Shown here piece by piece: positions 8,901 to 15,656 of a DNA stretch of 64,000 nucleotides. Each line of letters starts with the position of its first letter. Position 1 is the first letter of the stretch. A model generated the notes under the pieces. That model worked only from the letters and a program-made list of their open reading frames with translations, did no database searches and was not told the DNA's origin. A program made the translations under genes and the position numbers. The DNA is from Agaribacillus aureus. Its GTDB lineage: Bacteria > Bacteroidota > Bacteroidia > Cytophagales > Cyclobacteriaceae. The stretch is taken from contig JAUJEB010000001.1 of assembly GCA_030442055.1 (NCBI GenBank), forward strand, positions 1,054,001-1,118,000, given 5' to 3'.

Positions 8901-10116
8901 TACCTGCTATTCCATCGTCGCGTATCATACCGCTTACCTGAAAGCACACTACCCGGCAGAATATATGGCTTCTGTGTTAACCCATAATCAAAGTAATATC
9001 GAGAAGGTGACCTTCTTTTTGGATGAATGCAAAAAACAAGGCATCAAAGTTTTAGGGCCTGATGTGAATGAATCGGGTGTAAATTTCGAGGTAAATAAAG
9101 ATGGAGAAATCCGTTTTGGACTTGGGGCCATCAAAGGTTCGGGCGAAGCTGCGGTAGAGTCAATTATCATGGAAAGGGAAGAAAACGGGCTTTATACTGA
9201 TATTTTTAATTTTTCCGAAAGGGTCAACCTAAGGGTGGTCAACAAGAAAACATTTGAAAGCCTTGCCATGGGCGGTGCGTTTGACTGCTTCACCGATTAC
9301 CACCGCAGACAATATTTGCATGCGGAGAGCAATGATATTACTTTAATTGAAAAGGCTGTAAAGTATGCCAATCAATTGCAGCTCGAAAAAGTTTCTGCCC
9401 AACAATCAATTTTTGGAGGAGATGCAGCGGTAGCCACCCCGATGCCGAAGGTAGCTGTTTGTGAACCTTTCGGAGAAATTGAAAAACTAAAAATAGAAAA
9501 GGAGGTCATTGGCTTTTATATATCCGGCCACCCGTTAGATCAATATAAACTGGAGATTGAAAACTTCTGTAACACAGAGGTTTCAACACTTGAGGATCTC
9601 TCCTCCCTGCAAGGAAAAGACATTCGCATGGCGGGTATTGTCACAGAAATGGCTAACAGAACCACCAAGACCGGTAAACCGTTCGGCACTTTTACGCTGG
9701 AAGATTTCTCTGGATCATACACGTTTTTCCTCTTTTCGGATGACTACCTGAAATTCAAGGAATTTATGGTGAAAGGGTGGTTTCTTTATGTAAGGGGGCT
9801 GGTTACCACCAAGTGGAACGGAAGCGACCTGACCTTTAAAATCAATGCCATGGACCTGCTGACCGATATCAGGGAAAAAATGACCTCCAAGGTATTGGTA
9901 AACATCGAAGCAGCCCGTGTCTCGGAAGATTTAATAAACCGGCTGGATAAAATAGCCTCTCAATTTCCAGGCAAATGCGCGCTTAACATCAATGTGATGG
10001 ACAGCAACGAAAAAATAATGGTGGAGCTCATGTCAAGGAAGTACAAAGTAAGCCCCGAAAACACCTTAATGGAAGCCCTGGACGAATTGGGTGAGATTAG
10101 TTATAAAATTGTTTAA
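5935..10116 (+). CDS. dnaE: DNA polymerase III subunit alpha fused to a proofreading exonuclease
   Basis: This is the replicative polymerase, 1393 residues. Residues 1-190 form a DEDDh exonuclease like DnaQ: DTETTG at 6-11, HNVEFD, and HDAAYDVA for motif III. A PHP domain begins near residue 240 (HLHIHSQYS). Its usual ALTDHGN motif reads ALTDLGN, so at least one metal ligand is replaced and the PHP site is probably inactive. The catalytic centre has GPGRGSAAGS and the acidic PDIDIDFDDEGRE (near 639). A helix-hairpin-helix, OB-fold and C-terminal region follow. The fusion is common in Bacteroidota and explains the length over the usual ~1160. The FAD reductase follows after 41 bp, then trxA. 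Confidence 0.97.
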   Translation: MYLIFDTETTGLPKNYNAPITDLDNWPRLVQIAWQLHDSKGKLIDAQNFIVKPEGFTIPYNSEKVHGISTQRALDEGHDLKEVLSTFAGAIARSALIIGHNVEFDINIMGAEFIRKTVDSKLLDTKKLDTKEASTEYCAIPGGRGGKFKWPTLTELHQKLFNQGFEDAHDAAYDVAATAKCFFGLIGESVVAPLENVPVGEIVYEAPTLDAANFAKKDTATQDTGTSDVHKNVVITKPFCHLHIHSQYSVLQATPNIKGLIAKAKEDNMPAIALTDLGNMYAAFKFVSEALKHEIKPVVGCEFFLAEERLKLKFTKDHPDKRFKQVLLAKNKEGYLNLAKLSSFGYIEGLYGLYPRIDKELVKNHARGLIATTGGLGGEIPNLILNVGEHQAEEAFQWWLEVFGEDFYIELNRHGLEEENRVNDVLLGFAKKYQVKVFAANEAYYLNKQDANAHDVLLCVKEGEFKSTQIGKGRGFRFGFPNDEYFMKSQEEMKKLFADIPEAIENISEILDKIESYELEREVLLPKFEIPEQFATEDDYLKHLTYEGARKRYDTLTPEITDRLDFELETIKNTGYPGYFLIVQDFTSKAREMGVSVGPGRGSAAGSAVAYCIGITNVDPIAYDLLFERFLNPDRVSLPDIDIDFDDEGREKVIDYVINKYGKNQVAQIITYGTMAAKSSIRDAGRVMELPLSETNELAKLVPERPGTTLSKAFKEVPELDQLLRGTDLKAQVLQQAKIIEGSVRNTGTHACGVIITPDELTKFIPVSTAKDSEMLVTQFDNSVVENAGMLKMDFLGLKTLTIIKTALKYIKKRHDIDIDIDKVPLDDEKAYALYQRGETNGTFQFESPGMQKHLRALKPDKFGDLIAMNALYRPGPMEYIPNFISRKHGSEEITYDLPEMEEYLAETYGITVYQEQVMLLSQKLAGFSKGDADVLRKAMGKKIFALLEKLKPQFLEGCKNNGHPEEIAEKIWKDWQAFAAYAFNKSHSTCYSIVAYHTAYLKAHYPAEYMASVLTHNQSNIEKVTFFLDECKKQGIKVLGPDVNESGVNFEVNKDGEIRFGLGAIKGSGEAAVESIIMEREENGLYTDIFNFSERVNLRVVNKKTFESLAMGGAFDCFTDYHRRQYLHAESNDITLIEKAVKYANQLQLEKVSAQQSIFGGDAAVATPMPKVAVCEPFGEIEKLKIEKEVIGFYISGHPLDQYKLEIENFCNTEVSTLEDLSSLQGKDIRMAGIVTEMANRTTKTGKPFGTFTLEDFSGSYTFFLFSDDYLKFKEFMVKGWFLYVRGLVTTKWNGSDLTFKINAMDLLTDIREKMTSKVLVNIEAARVSEDLINRLDKIASQFPGKCALNINVMDSNEKIMVELMSRKYKVSPENTLMEALDELGEISYKIV

Positions 10117-10157
10117 ACCTTACCAATAAACCCTGTCATGGCCACATTTTATGTTTT

Positions 10158-11399
10158 ATGCGAGAGACTGATGTCGTGATCGTTGGCGCCGGCCCCGGTG
10201 GCCTGGCTGCAGCTTTATTTTTGGGAAAAAAGGGTATTAACACCTTATTGGTTGATCAGGCCACTTTTCCAAGAGACAAAGTCTGTGGCGACGGCATCAG
10301 CGGCTGGACCGTAGACATCCTTAAAAAACTAAGTCCGGACATCATACCAAAGCTGGCGCTGCAACCACACAGCCTGGACTCCTGGGGCGTCCGTTTTGTA
10401 GCGCCAAATTTAAGGTCAGTAGATATCCCCTATCGCCCGAAAAATCAAGAAAATAGTGATCATCCTGCGGGATTTATTAGCAAAAGAGTTCACTTTGATA
10501 ACTTTCTGTGGGAAGAGGTGAAACAATTTTCCTCAGTTTCGATGCTGGAAGGTTTGAAAATTGAGAACTTCATCTATGACCGGAACCGAATTATTGTTAG
10601 CGACAATTCAGGCCAGGTAAAAATAGCGGCTAAACTTGCCCTCATTGCTGATGGTGCCCAATCAGTTTTGTCAAAAAAAATGAATAGCCACCACACACCT
10701 ATCGAAAAGCGACATCAAATGGCAGGCGTACGTGCCTACTTTAAAGGTGTAAAGCACAATCACTCGAAAAACTACATCGAGCTACATTTTCTAAAGGAAT
10801 TTCTACCGGGATACTTTTGGATCTTTCCCTTGCCTGACAATCAGGTCAATGCAGGTATCGCCATGAGGAGCGACAAGGTAAGTCAACATAAAATTAATTT
10901 GAGAAAATCGCTTGACGAGGTGATTCAATCTCATGCCTATCTTTCAAAAAGATTTGACGGCGCGGAAAAAATTTCACCAACCCAGGGATTTGGTTTGCCG
11001 CTGGGTTCAAGGAAAAGAAAGCTTTCAGGTCGAAACATGATGAAAATAGGCGATGCCGCAGGGCTTATAGATCCCTTCACGGGAGAGGGCATAGGCAATG
11101 CCATGGCCAGTGGTTTATATGCCGGCCGTCATGCACTGAAATGTCTGGAGATAAATGATTTTTCGGAAGAAAATATGCTTAATTACGATCAATTGGTTTA
11201 TCAAAAATTAGGCAATGAATTACAGCTCAGCACGTGGTTGCAACGATTATTGCGATTCCCGTGGTTATTTAATCTGGTAGTCAACAAAGCCCGCAAAAAC
11301 GAGATGTTAAGGGAAACAATTTCCACCATGTTTGTCGATCAGGACGTGAAGGCACGCCTAAAAAACCCGCTGTTTTATTTAAAATTATTGGCAGGCTAA
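10158..11399 (+). CDS. Geranylgeranyl-reductase-family FAD-dependent oxidoreductase
   Basis: The 413-residue flavoprotein opens with the Rossmann FAD motif GAGPGG (residues 10-15). It then has the family signature PRDKVCGDGISG (38-49) and a second FAD motif, GDAAGLIDPFTGEGIGNA, near residue 298. These are typical of the geranylgeranyl reductase / halogenase-like group, which reduces isoprenoid or related double bonds or hydroxylates aromatic rings. The substrate cannot be told from sequence. It lies 41 bp after dnaE on the same strand and may be read from the dnaE promoter; no terminator is visible between them. Confidence 0.88.
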   Translation: MRETDVVIVGAGPGGLAAALFLGKKGINTLLVDQATFPRDKVCGDGISGWTVDILKKLSPDIIPKLALQPHSLDSWGVRFVAPNLRSVDIPYRPKNQENSDHPAGFISKRVHFDNFLWEEVKQFSSVSMLEGLKIENFIYDRNRIIVSDNSGQVKIAAKLALIADGAQSVLSKKMNSHHTPIEKRHQMAGVRAYFKGVKHNHSKNYIELHFLKEFLPGYFWIFPLPDNQVNAGIAMRSDKVSQHKINLRKSLDEVIQSHAYLSKRFDGAEKISPTQGFGLPLGSRKRKLSGRNMMKIGDAAGLIDPFTGEGIGNAMASGLYAGRHALKCLEINDFSEENMLNYDQLVYQKLGNELQLSTWLQRLLRFPWLFNLVVNKARKNEMLRETISTMFVDQDVKARLKNPLFYLKLLAG

Positions 11400-11470
11400 C
11401 TGGCAGGCAACCAGCTTTCTCCTGTCTATTTGTCATTTAAATTACATTTGTGACGGAATTCCATGCCAAA

Positions 11471-11503
11471 TTGTGACGGCAAAAAACTTTTGCATTATAT
11501 TTG
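11471..11503 (+). promoter_or_regulatory. Bacteroidota-type promoter of trxA
   Basis: TATATTTG at 11496-11503 fits the TAnnTTTG -7 box, and TTGTG at 11471-11475 stands 20 bases upstream as a -33 element. The ATG is 41 bp further on. The sequence TTGTGACGG occurs twice (11448 and 11471, 23 bp apart), the second overlapping the -33 element. It could be a regulator site. Confidence 0.55.
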
Positions 11504-11544
11504 CGTTCTAACTGAGAAATTAAGGATATTAAAATATAAATATT

Positions 11545-11868
11545 ATGGCAAATACAGTTGAAATCACGGATGCTAATTTTGAAGAAGTCATAAACTCAGA
11601 AAAGCCTGTTTTGGTAGATTTCTGGGCGGAATGGTGCGGACCGTGTAAAATGATTGGGCCTTTGGTTGAAGAATTGGCTACGGATTATGACGGGAAGGCA
11701 GTTATTGGTAAGGTTAATGTAGACGAAAACCCCAATGTATCAGCTAAATTTGGTATCAGAAGTATTCCTACCTTATTGGTATTTAAAGCCGGTGAAATTG
11801 TTGACAAACAAATTGGAGCCGTGCCTAAAGGAGTCCTGGCCCAAAAATTGGACGCGCAAATAGCATAA
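11545..11868 (+). CDS. trxA: Thioredoxin
   Basis: The 107-residue cytosolic thioredoxin has the canonical active site WCGPCK (residues 30-35), the buried Asp of the VLVDFWAEW strand and the cis-proline of IRSIPTLLVF (Pro75). Length and motifs match the general disulfide reductant of the thioredoxin reductase system, which serves ribonucleotide reductase and peroxidases. It has its own promoter and an intrinsic terminator right after the stop, so it is probably monocistronic. Confidence 0.97.
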   Translation: MANTVEITDANFEEVINSEKPVLVDFWAEWCGPCKMIGPLVEELATDYDGKAVIGKVNVDENPNVSAKFGIRSIPTLLVFKAGEIVDKQIGAVPKGVLAQKLDAQIA

Positions 11869-11896
11869 TCTATTATTTAGATATAAAGAAACAACA

Positions 11897-11924
11897 GCCC
11901 GGGTAAATTATCCGGGCTTTTTTT
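11897..11924 (+). terminator. Intrinsic terminator of trxA
   Basis: The stem GCCCGG / TCCGGGC (11897-11902 with 11911-11917) is followed by seven T residues and lies 29 bp after the trxA stop codon. Confidence 0.85.
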
Positions 11925-12150
11925 GCTATCATAGGAGAAGGAAGTGAGTGTGAAGTGTGTGAATGCAGATAGGTTATGTGGGTGGTCTTAGTTCCTTTTT
12001 TTGTTCCTTATTTAAAAGAGGATAATTAATCCTTCCCTGGGGAAGGTGGCCCAGCGGGTATGTGTCGATTAGAATGAATGAACTGGCCGGAAGGGGTAAT
12101 TCGTGAGTGTAAAGGTGAGTGTAAGAGGAAGAGGCATGTGAGCTTACCGG

Positions 12151-12663
12151 TCAGCGATTGATTGTCTTTTTAATCTCCTTATCTTTTTTGATAACTACGC
12201 CTTGTGTATCAAAATAAACGTCCCATTCTTCCTCCCCTTTCTGGAACTCGAGTTTATACATTTTTTTTGCCGGTGATTCAATTAAGGTTTTATCAGCTAG
12301 AAACCAGTCTGCATAGTCGGATGTATTAACAGTATTCCTGATCTTTTCCGGGATCCTTTTTTTGAATCTGATGCCTACCTCACTGCGTACCCAATCACCG
12401 TTTTTATCAAATTTGACTTTAAAATGATTTCCGCCAATCTTAAAATCCGTAGCAAAATGATTTTGCTCTATTTTCAGATCATAGGGTCCTATATTTGGAT
12501 ACATCAATTTCAGGCTTTGATCAATAAAGGCTTCAGGCTTTTCCCTGGCATCGTTTGCCATAGGCTTACGCTCCGCCTCAATGTTGGTGCCGGTGTCAAA
12601 GTTGCTTTGGCAGGCTGACAAGATAAGCACGGTAAGTACCAGAAAACGGAAGCCCTTAATCAT
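12151..12663 (-). CDS. Lipoprotein with PepSY-like domain
   Basis: The 170-residue protein has a lipoprotein signal with lipobox LSAC (Cys18). The mature part has the repeated beta-strand character of PepSY-like (beta-lactamase-inhibitor-like) domains of Bacteroidota: a YDLKIEQNHFATDFKIGGN type block ending KVKFDKNGDW, then YKLEFQKGEEEWDVYFDTQG. Such proteins are envelope proteins of unknown function. It is convergent with trxA across about 220 bp that holds only GTGAGTGT-rich sequence and no gene. Confidence 0.75.
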   Translation of the reverse strand: MIKGFRFLVLTVLILSACQSNFDTGTNIEAERKPMANDAREKPEAFIDQSLKLMYPNIGPYDLKIEQNHFATDFKIGGNHFKVKFDKNGDWVRSEVGIRFKKRIPEKIRNTVNTSDYADWFLADKTLIESPAKKMYKLEFQKGEEEWDVYFDTQGVVIKKDKEIKKTINR

Positions 12664-12696
12664 ATAGATAACGGTTTGACCTAAATGAGAATTATT

Positions 12697-12728
12697 TGAA
12701 TATAACCAGATTGCCTCTTTAATGCAAA
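12697..12728 (-). promoter_or_regulatory. Candidate promoter of the PepSY-like lipoprotein gene
   Basis: On the minus strand TTTG (12725-12728) is followed after exactly 20 bases by TATATTCA (12697-12704), close to the TTTG-N20-TAnnTTTG pattern seen before ilvE. It ends 34 bp before the ATG. Confidence 0.4.
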
Positions 12729-12766
12729 CTGAAACTCAGAATAGCCAAACCCAAATCAAAGCCAGT

Positions 12767-13738
12767 CTATTCTGTGATTTTAGCCACGTCTTGTACGAAC
12801 TGCGGTGTCCTGGGTTCTCCCTGGAAAAAACTCCCCTTTTTTCCCATAGATAATGCCCACCGGTCTATCCAGGAAATACCGGCCTTGCCAACAAACGTGT
12901 CTTCACTTTCATACACCTTATCAGTTAGGGCCTTTTCCAGGCTTATAAAATCGTAATTTCTTTTATTCATTCTGGCCAATAAAGGGTCTAAATAATCGGC
13001 ATTTAGCTGGTTGGCGTGAATAAGCAGGATCTGCTTTATTTCATAATTCCATAGCTTTTTAGACTGTCCCTCAAAATAAGCTGTTTTTTCTTCCATATAA
13101 TCGACATAGGCCATCCCTATTTTTTTCATCATGGTGGAATCCTTTTCCATAAAAGCAATTTCATAGGCTCTCGCAAAAATCCACTCAGAATTATCAATGG
13201 TGACAGGGGCAACCTCGTACCCCTTTTCCGCGAGGAACTTTTCCAGCGCTACCTTTTTCTCCTGGCTATTTCCAACATGTAAATACGGATGCCGGAAATA
13301 TTTCAAGCGTTGATTTTGGGCTGAAAGGATTTTTTTGGTAACTTTTTCCCCTTCCAAAACATCCGTTTTGTATTCGTCTATGGTAACGTTATTGTAGTCG
13401 GCATGACTATACCCATGATTTCCTAATTCCATACCATTATCTATCCATTTTTGCAGCAACGACACCTCCTGTTCAGACAATTGGCCTTTTTTGTAAAGCT
13501 TAGACTCATTGACAAAACCTATACCTGGCACCTCGTGGTTTTTTAATGCCTGTAAAATTTTTTCCGTTATATACATGCGATGTGAAAATTCCCGGACTAT
13601 CGAGTTGACGGGTAAATCATCAATGGTAACAGCCATCAATCTTTTACCTGTCTTCCCGTTGCCTGCCGGTGGGTCTTGGGCGAGGCCATTATCAATCATC
13701 GCAAAAAACAAAACAAGCGCTAAAAAAATACTTTTCAT
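12767..13738 (-). CDS. Secreted polysaccharide deacetylase
   Basis: The start at 13738 gives a 323-residue protein with a clean signal peptide (to about residue 20, NGLAQ). An in-frame upstream ATG at 13759 falls inside a dispersed repeat. The NodB fold signatures are visible: TIDD (Asp40-Asp41), the metal-binding His108-x3-His112 of NHGYSHAD, the YFRHPYLHVG motif, and the C-terminal LLIHANQLN motif. The family removes acetyl groups from chitooligosaccharides or peptidoglycan with a metal cofactor. A role in polysaccharide use or wall modification is inferred; the substrate is not determined. The 135 bp around and upstream of the start is a repeat shared with 46455-46588. Confidence 0.88.
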   Translation of the reverse strand: MKSIFLALVLFFAMIDNGLAQDPPAGNGKTGKRLMAVTIDDLPVNSIVREFSHRMYITEKILQALKNHEVPGIGFVNESKLYKKGQLSEQEVSLLQKWIDNGMELGNHGYSHADYNNVTIDEYKTDVLEGEKVTKKILSAQNQRLKYFRHPYLHVGNSQEKKVALEKFLAEKGYEVAPVTIDNSEWIFARAYEIAFMEKDSTMMKKIGMAYVDYMEEKTAYFEGQSKKLWNYEIKQILLIHANQLNADYLDPLLARMNKRNYDFISLEKALTDKVYESEDTFVGKAGISWIDRWALSMGKKGSFFQGEPRTPQFVQDVAKITE

Positions 13739-13870
13739 GTGTTTATAATTTATTTTCATTGGTCATATGGAACCTTTGATGCTTGTTATAATCATTCCTT
13801 TGCGCCTCCGCTAAAGCTATGGCTACACGCGGTATAAGCTTAATAATTATATCAAGCATGTCGGTTTCAT
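13736..13870 (-). repeat. Start-codon-abutting repeat, copy A
   Basis: Read on the minus strand, this runs from ATGAAACCGACATGCTTG (from 13870) through CCGCGTGTAGCCATAGC and TTTAGCGGAGGCGCAAAGG to AAATTATAAACACATGAAA, which includes the start codon of the deacetylase gene. It matches 46455-46588 at roughly 92 percent, with about 9 substitutions and one single-base indel. The rest of the 13739-14023 gap shows no gene. Confidence 0.8.
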
Positions 13871-14023
13871 ATGGACAAAAATGGTTTTCGAAGGTTTAAA
13901 GTAATGTTTAATCATGATAAAAAATTGAATAAATATTAAAAATTCACGACTCAAAATGAAACAAAACACCCGCTAATTCCTTTAAATACTTTACAGGTCT
14001 TCGATTTTTATCCCTAAATCCGC

Positions 14024-14725
14024 ATGAAAAGACTGATTTTTATAGTGGCTCTTACCCTGATTACCCATTTGATGACGGTTGCGCAGTTTAAGATGTTAGG
14101 TACTTCGCGCGACATGGGCAATGGTTGCATTCAATTGACACCTAATGTCGCTTACAGCGAGGGGTTGGCCTACAGCTATGCGAAATTGGATCTTTCGGAA
14201 AATTTTCAAATAGAATTTGATATTTTTTTAGGCGACAAAGAAAACGGCGCGGATGGTATTACTTTTGTCATTCACAATGACGAAAGAGGTTTTAATGCTT
14301 TTGGCAACTGGGGAGAATGCATGGGATACGGCCGGTTTAACCCCAATTATCCAGGTAATTGTATTGATCCGTCCATAGCTGTTGAATTTGATACCTATCA
14401 AAATCCCAACCAAAACGACCCTTCATCCGATCATGTGGCTTTCCTTGAAAATGGTAGCAGTCGCCATTATCAATATTGGAACAATGATGACCTGGCGTTC
14501 AATCTGGAGGACAACAGACTGCATAATTTCAGATTCCGCTGGGAACACGAGCAACAAAGAATTTCGGTCTCACTGGATGGTATGCTGGTCTATCAAGGTC
14601 GAAAAGACCTTATTAATGACATTTTCCAGGGGAAAACCAAAGTCATATGGGGTTTTACCGCTTCCACAGGGCGCGCTCATAATTTGCAATACTTTTGCCT
14701 GCGAAGATTGGCCAGCGCTAAATAA
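14024..14725 (+). CDS. Exported L-type (legume-lectin-like) lectin-domain protein
   Basis: The 233-residue protein has a signal peptide (to about residue 20, TVAQ) and consists of one legume-lectin-like beta-sandwich. Visible hallmarks are ADGITFVIHND (76-86), the metal-site strand AVEFDTYQNPNQND (119-132) followed by D136 of SSDHVAF, and HNFRFRWEHEQQRISVSLDG near the C-terminal half. Carbohydrate binding with Ca/Mn is expected for the family. No sorting domain or anchor follows, so it is probably periplasmic or released. It is convergent with the CHAP-protein gene. Confidence 0.85.
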   Translation: MKRLIFIVALTLITHLMTVAQFKMLGTSRDMGNGCIQLTPNVAYSEGLAYSYAKLDLSENFQIEFDIFLGDKENGADGITFVIHNDERGFNAFGNWGECMGYGRFNPNYPGNCIDPSIAVEFDTYQNPNQNDPSSDHVAFLENGSSRHYQYWNNDDLAFNLEDNRLHNFRFRWEHEQQRISVSLDGMLVYQGRKDLINDIFQGKTKVIWGFTASTGRAHNLQYFCLRRLASAK

Positions 14726-14792
14726 CAATAGACACAAGGTTTTGCCTTTGGCAACTTTACCACTTAATCTTCCGCCAGGGATAGTTTTCTAT

Positions 14793-15587
14793 TTAAACCT
14801 TCAACGAAAACACATCAATATTTTTGCGCCGGAAATTGCGCATTCTGCTACAGACTTCAAACCCTTCCCGAACACCCTCATCGTTGGTGTTGCCTTCAAT
14901 AGTATGAAACCAATCTCCTTCCCTATCTATGATCAAACCGGTATGGATCCAGTCCCTGGGATTTTTAACGATTAAAAACAGATCTCCCGGCTGGACAGCA
15001 TCAACATGCCCTTGCCTAAGAAGGCGGTTTCTTATCAGGTTTTGATTATTCTGTCCGTGAAAGCCAACAACGTCGCAACTGTAAGTGTGAGGAATGTGAT
15101 CAGTAAATTTTTGGTCAATCGTGGAAAAAGCCATGTCTAAAACCGCCTGAACGAAACCCATACACCAAGCCCAGGGCGAGCCTTCATTGCCATCCATATA
15201 CGACCGCACCCACGGACCTTCATTATTGTTATTAAGTTCGCGCGGAATATTTTTAAGATGCTGTTCGCCATAATGCACAATTAGCTTTCTGATATCTCTC
15301 CCGGTTTTTAGCTTATAAGCATTAGCCAATGGGCTGGTCAATACCTGGTAAGTAGCAACATTTACGATGCCGGTGGCTGGCAACTTTTTAAGTGTTTGAA
15401 AGGCGTGAACCGCATTTTTGGTTTGAGGCCCAAAGTCTCCGTCGATGGTCACGATATTGGTCCAACGGGGCTCCACATACCGCCAAAGATTCAGCCATTC
15501 CTGTATTTTTTTTACCTGGTTTCCTTTGGCGCCCTTCCGCACAGTGCTTTTTAAGGTTAATTCTTTTTTATAGTGTTTTTTTATCAT
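14793..15587 (-). CDS. Peptidoglycan-binding / CHAP-like amidase-endopeptidase
   Basis: The 264-residue protein pairs a PG_binding_1 repeat (about residues 18-85; GDFGPQTKNAVHAFQ) with a C-terminal papain-like domain. In that domain the catalytic Cys142 of SPWAWCMGFVQ, His215 of DWIHTGLI and the polar EGNTN (231-235) form a plausible CHAP/NlpC triad. No signal peptide is visible, which is phage-lysin-like and odd for a wall hydrolase; it must be released by lysis, a holin or another route, or act on other substrates. It starts 69 bp after the end of the 607-residue gene on the same strand and may be the last gene of that operon. Confidence 0.8.
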   Translation of the reverse strand: MIKKHYKKELTLKSTVRKGAKGNQVKKIQEWLNLWRYVEPRWTNIVTIDGDFGPQTKNAVHAFQTLKKLPATGIVNVATYQVLTSPLANAYKLKTGRDIRKLIVHYGEQHLKNIPRELNNNNEGPWVRSYMDGNEGSPWAWCMGFVQAVLDMAFSTIDQKFTDHIPHTYSCDVVGFHGQNNQNLIRNRLLRQGHVDAVQPGDLFLIVKNPRDWIHTGLIIDREGDWFHTIEGNTNDEGVREGFEVCSRMRNFRRKNIDVFSLKV

Positions 15588-15656
15588 GCTGGTAGTTGTT
15601 AAGTTTCTATGTTTCTTCTGATGTATTTACTAATATTTACGTTTTAGGGCAAATGA

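Noticed and set aside
11932-12150. GTGAGTGT-type short repeats as a satellite
   Set aside because: The units are irregular, with no constant period; similar GTG-rich bits occur near 38620 and at the window end. I see no function.
14382-14975. 197-codon + strand frame
   Set aside because: It overlaps the lectin gene and the CHAP gene in other frames; both of those have clear domain motifs.
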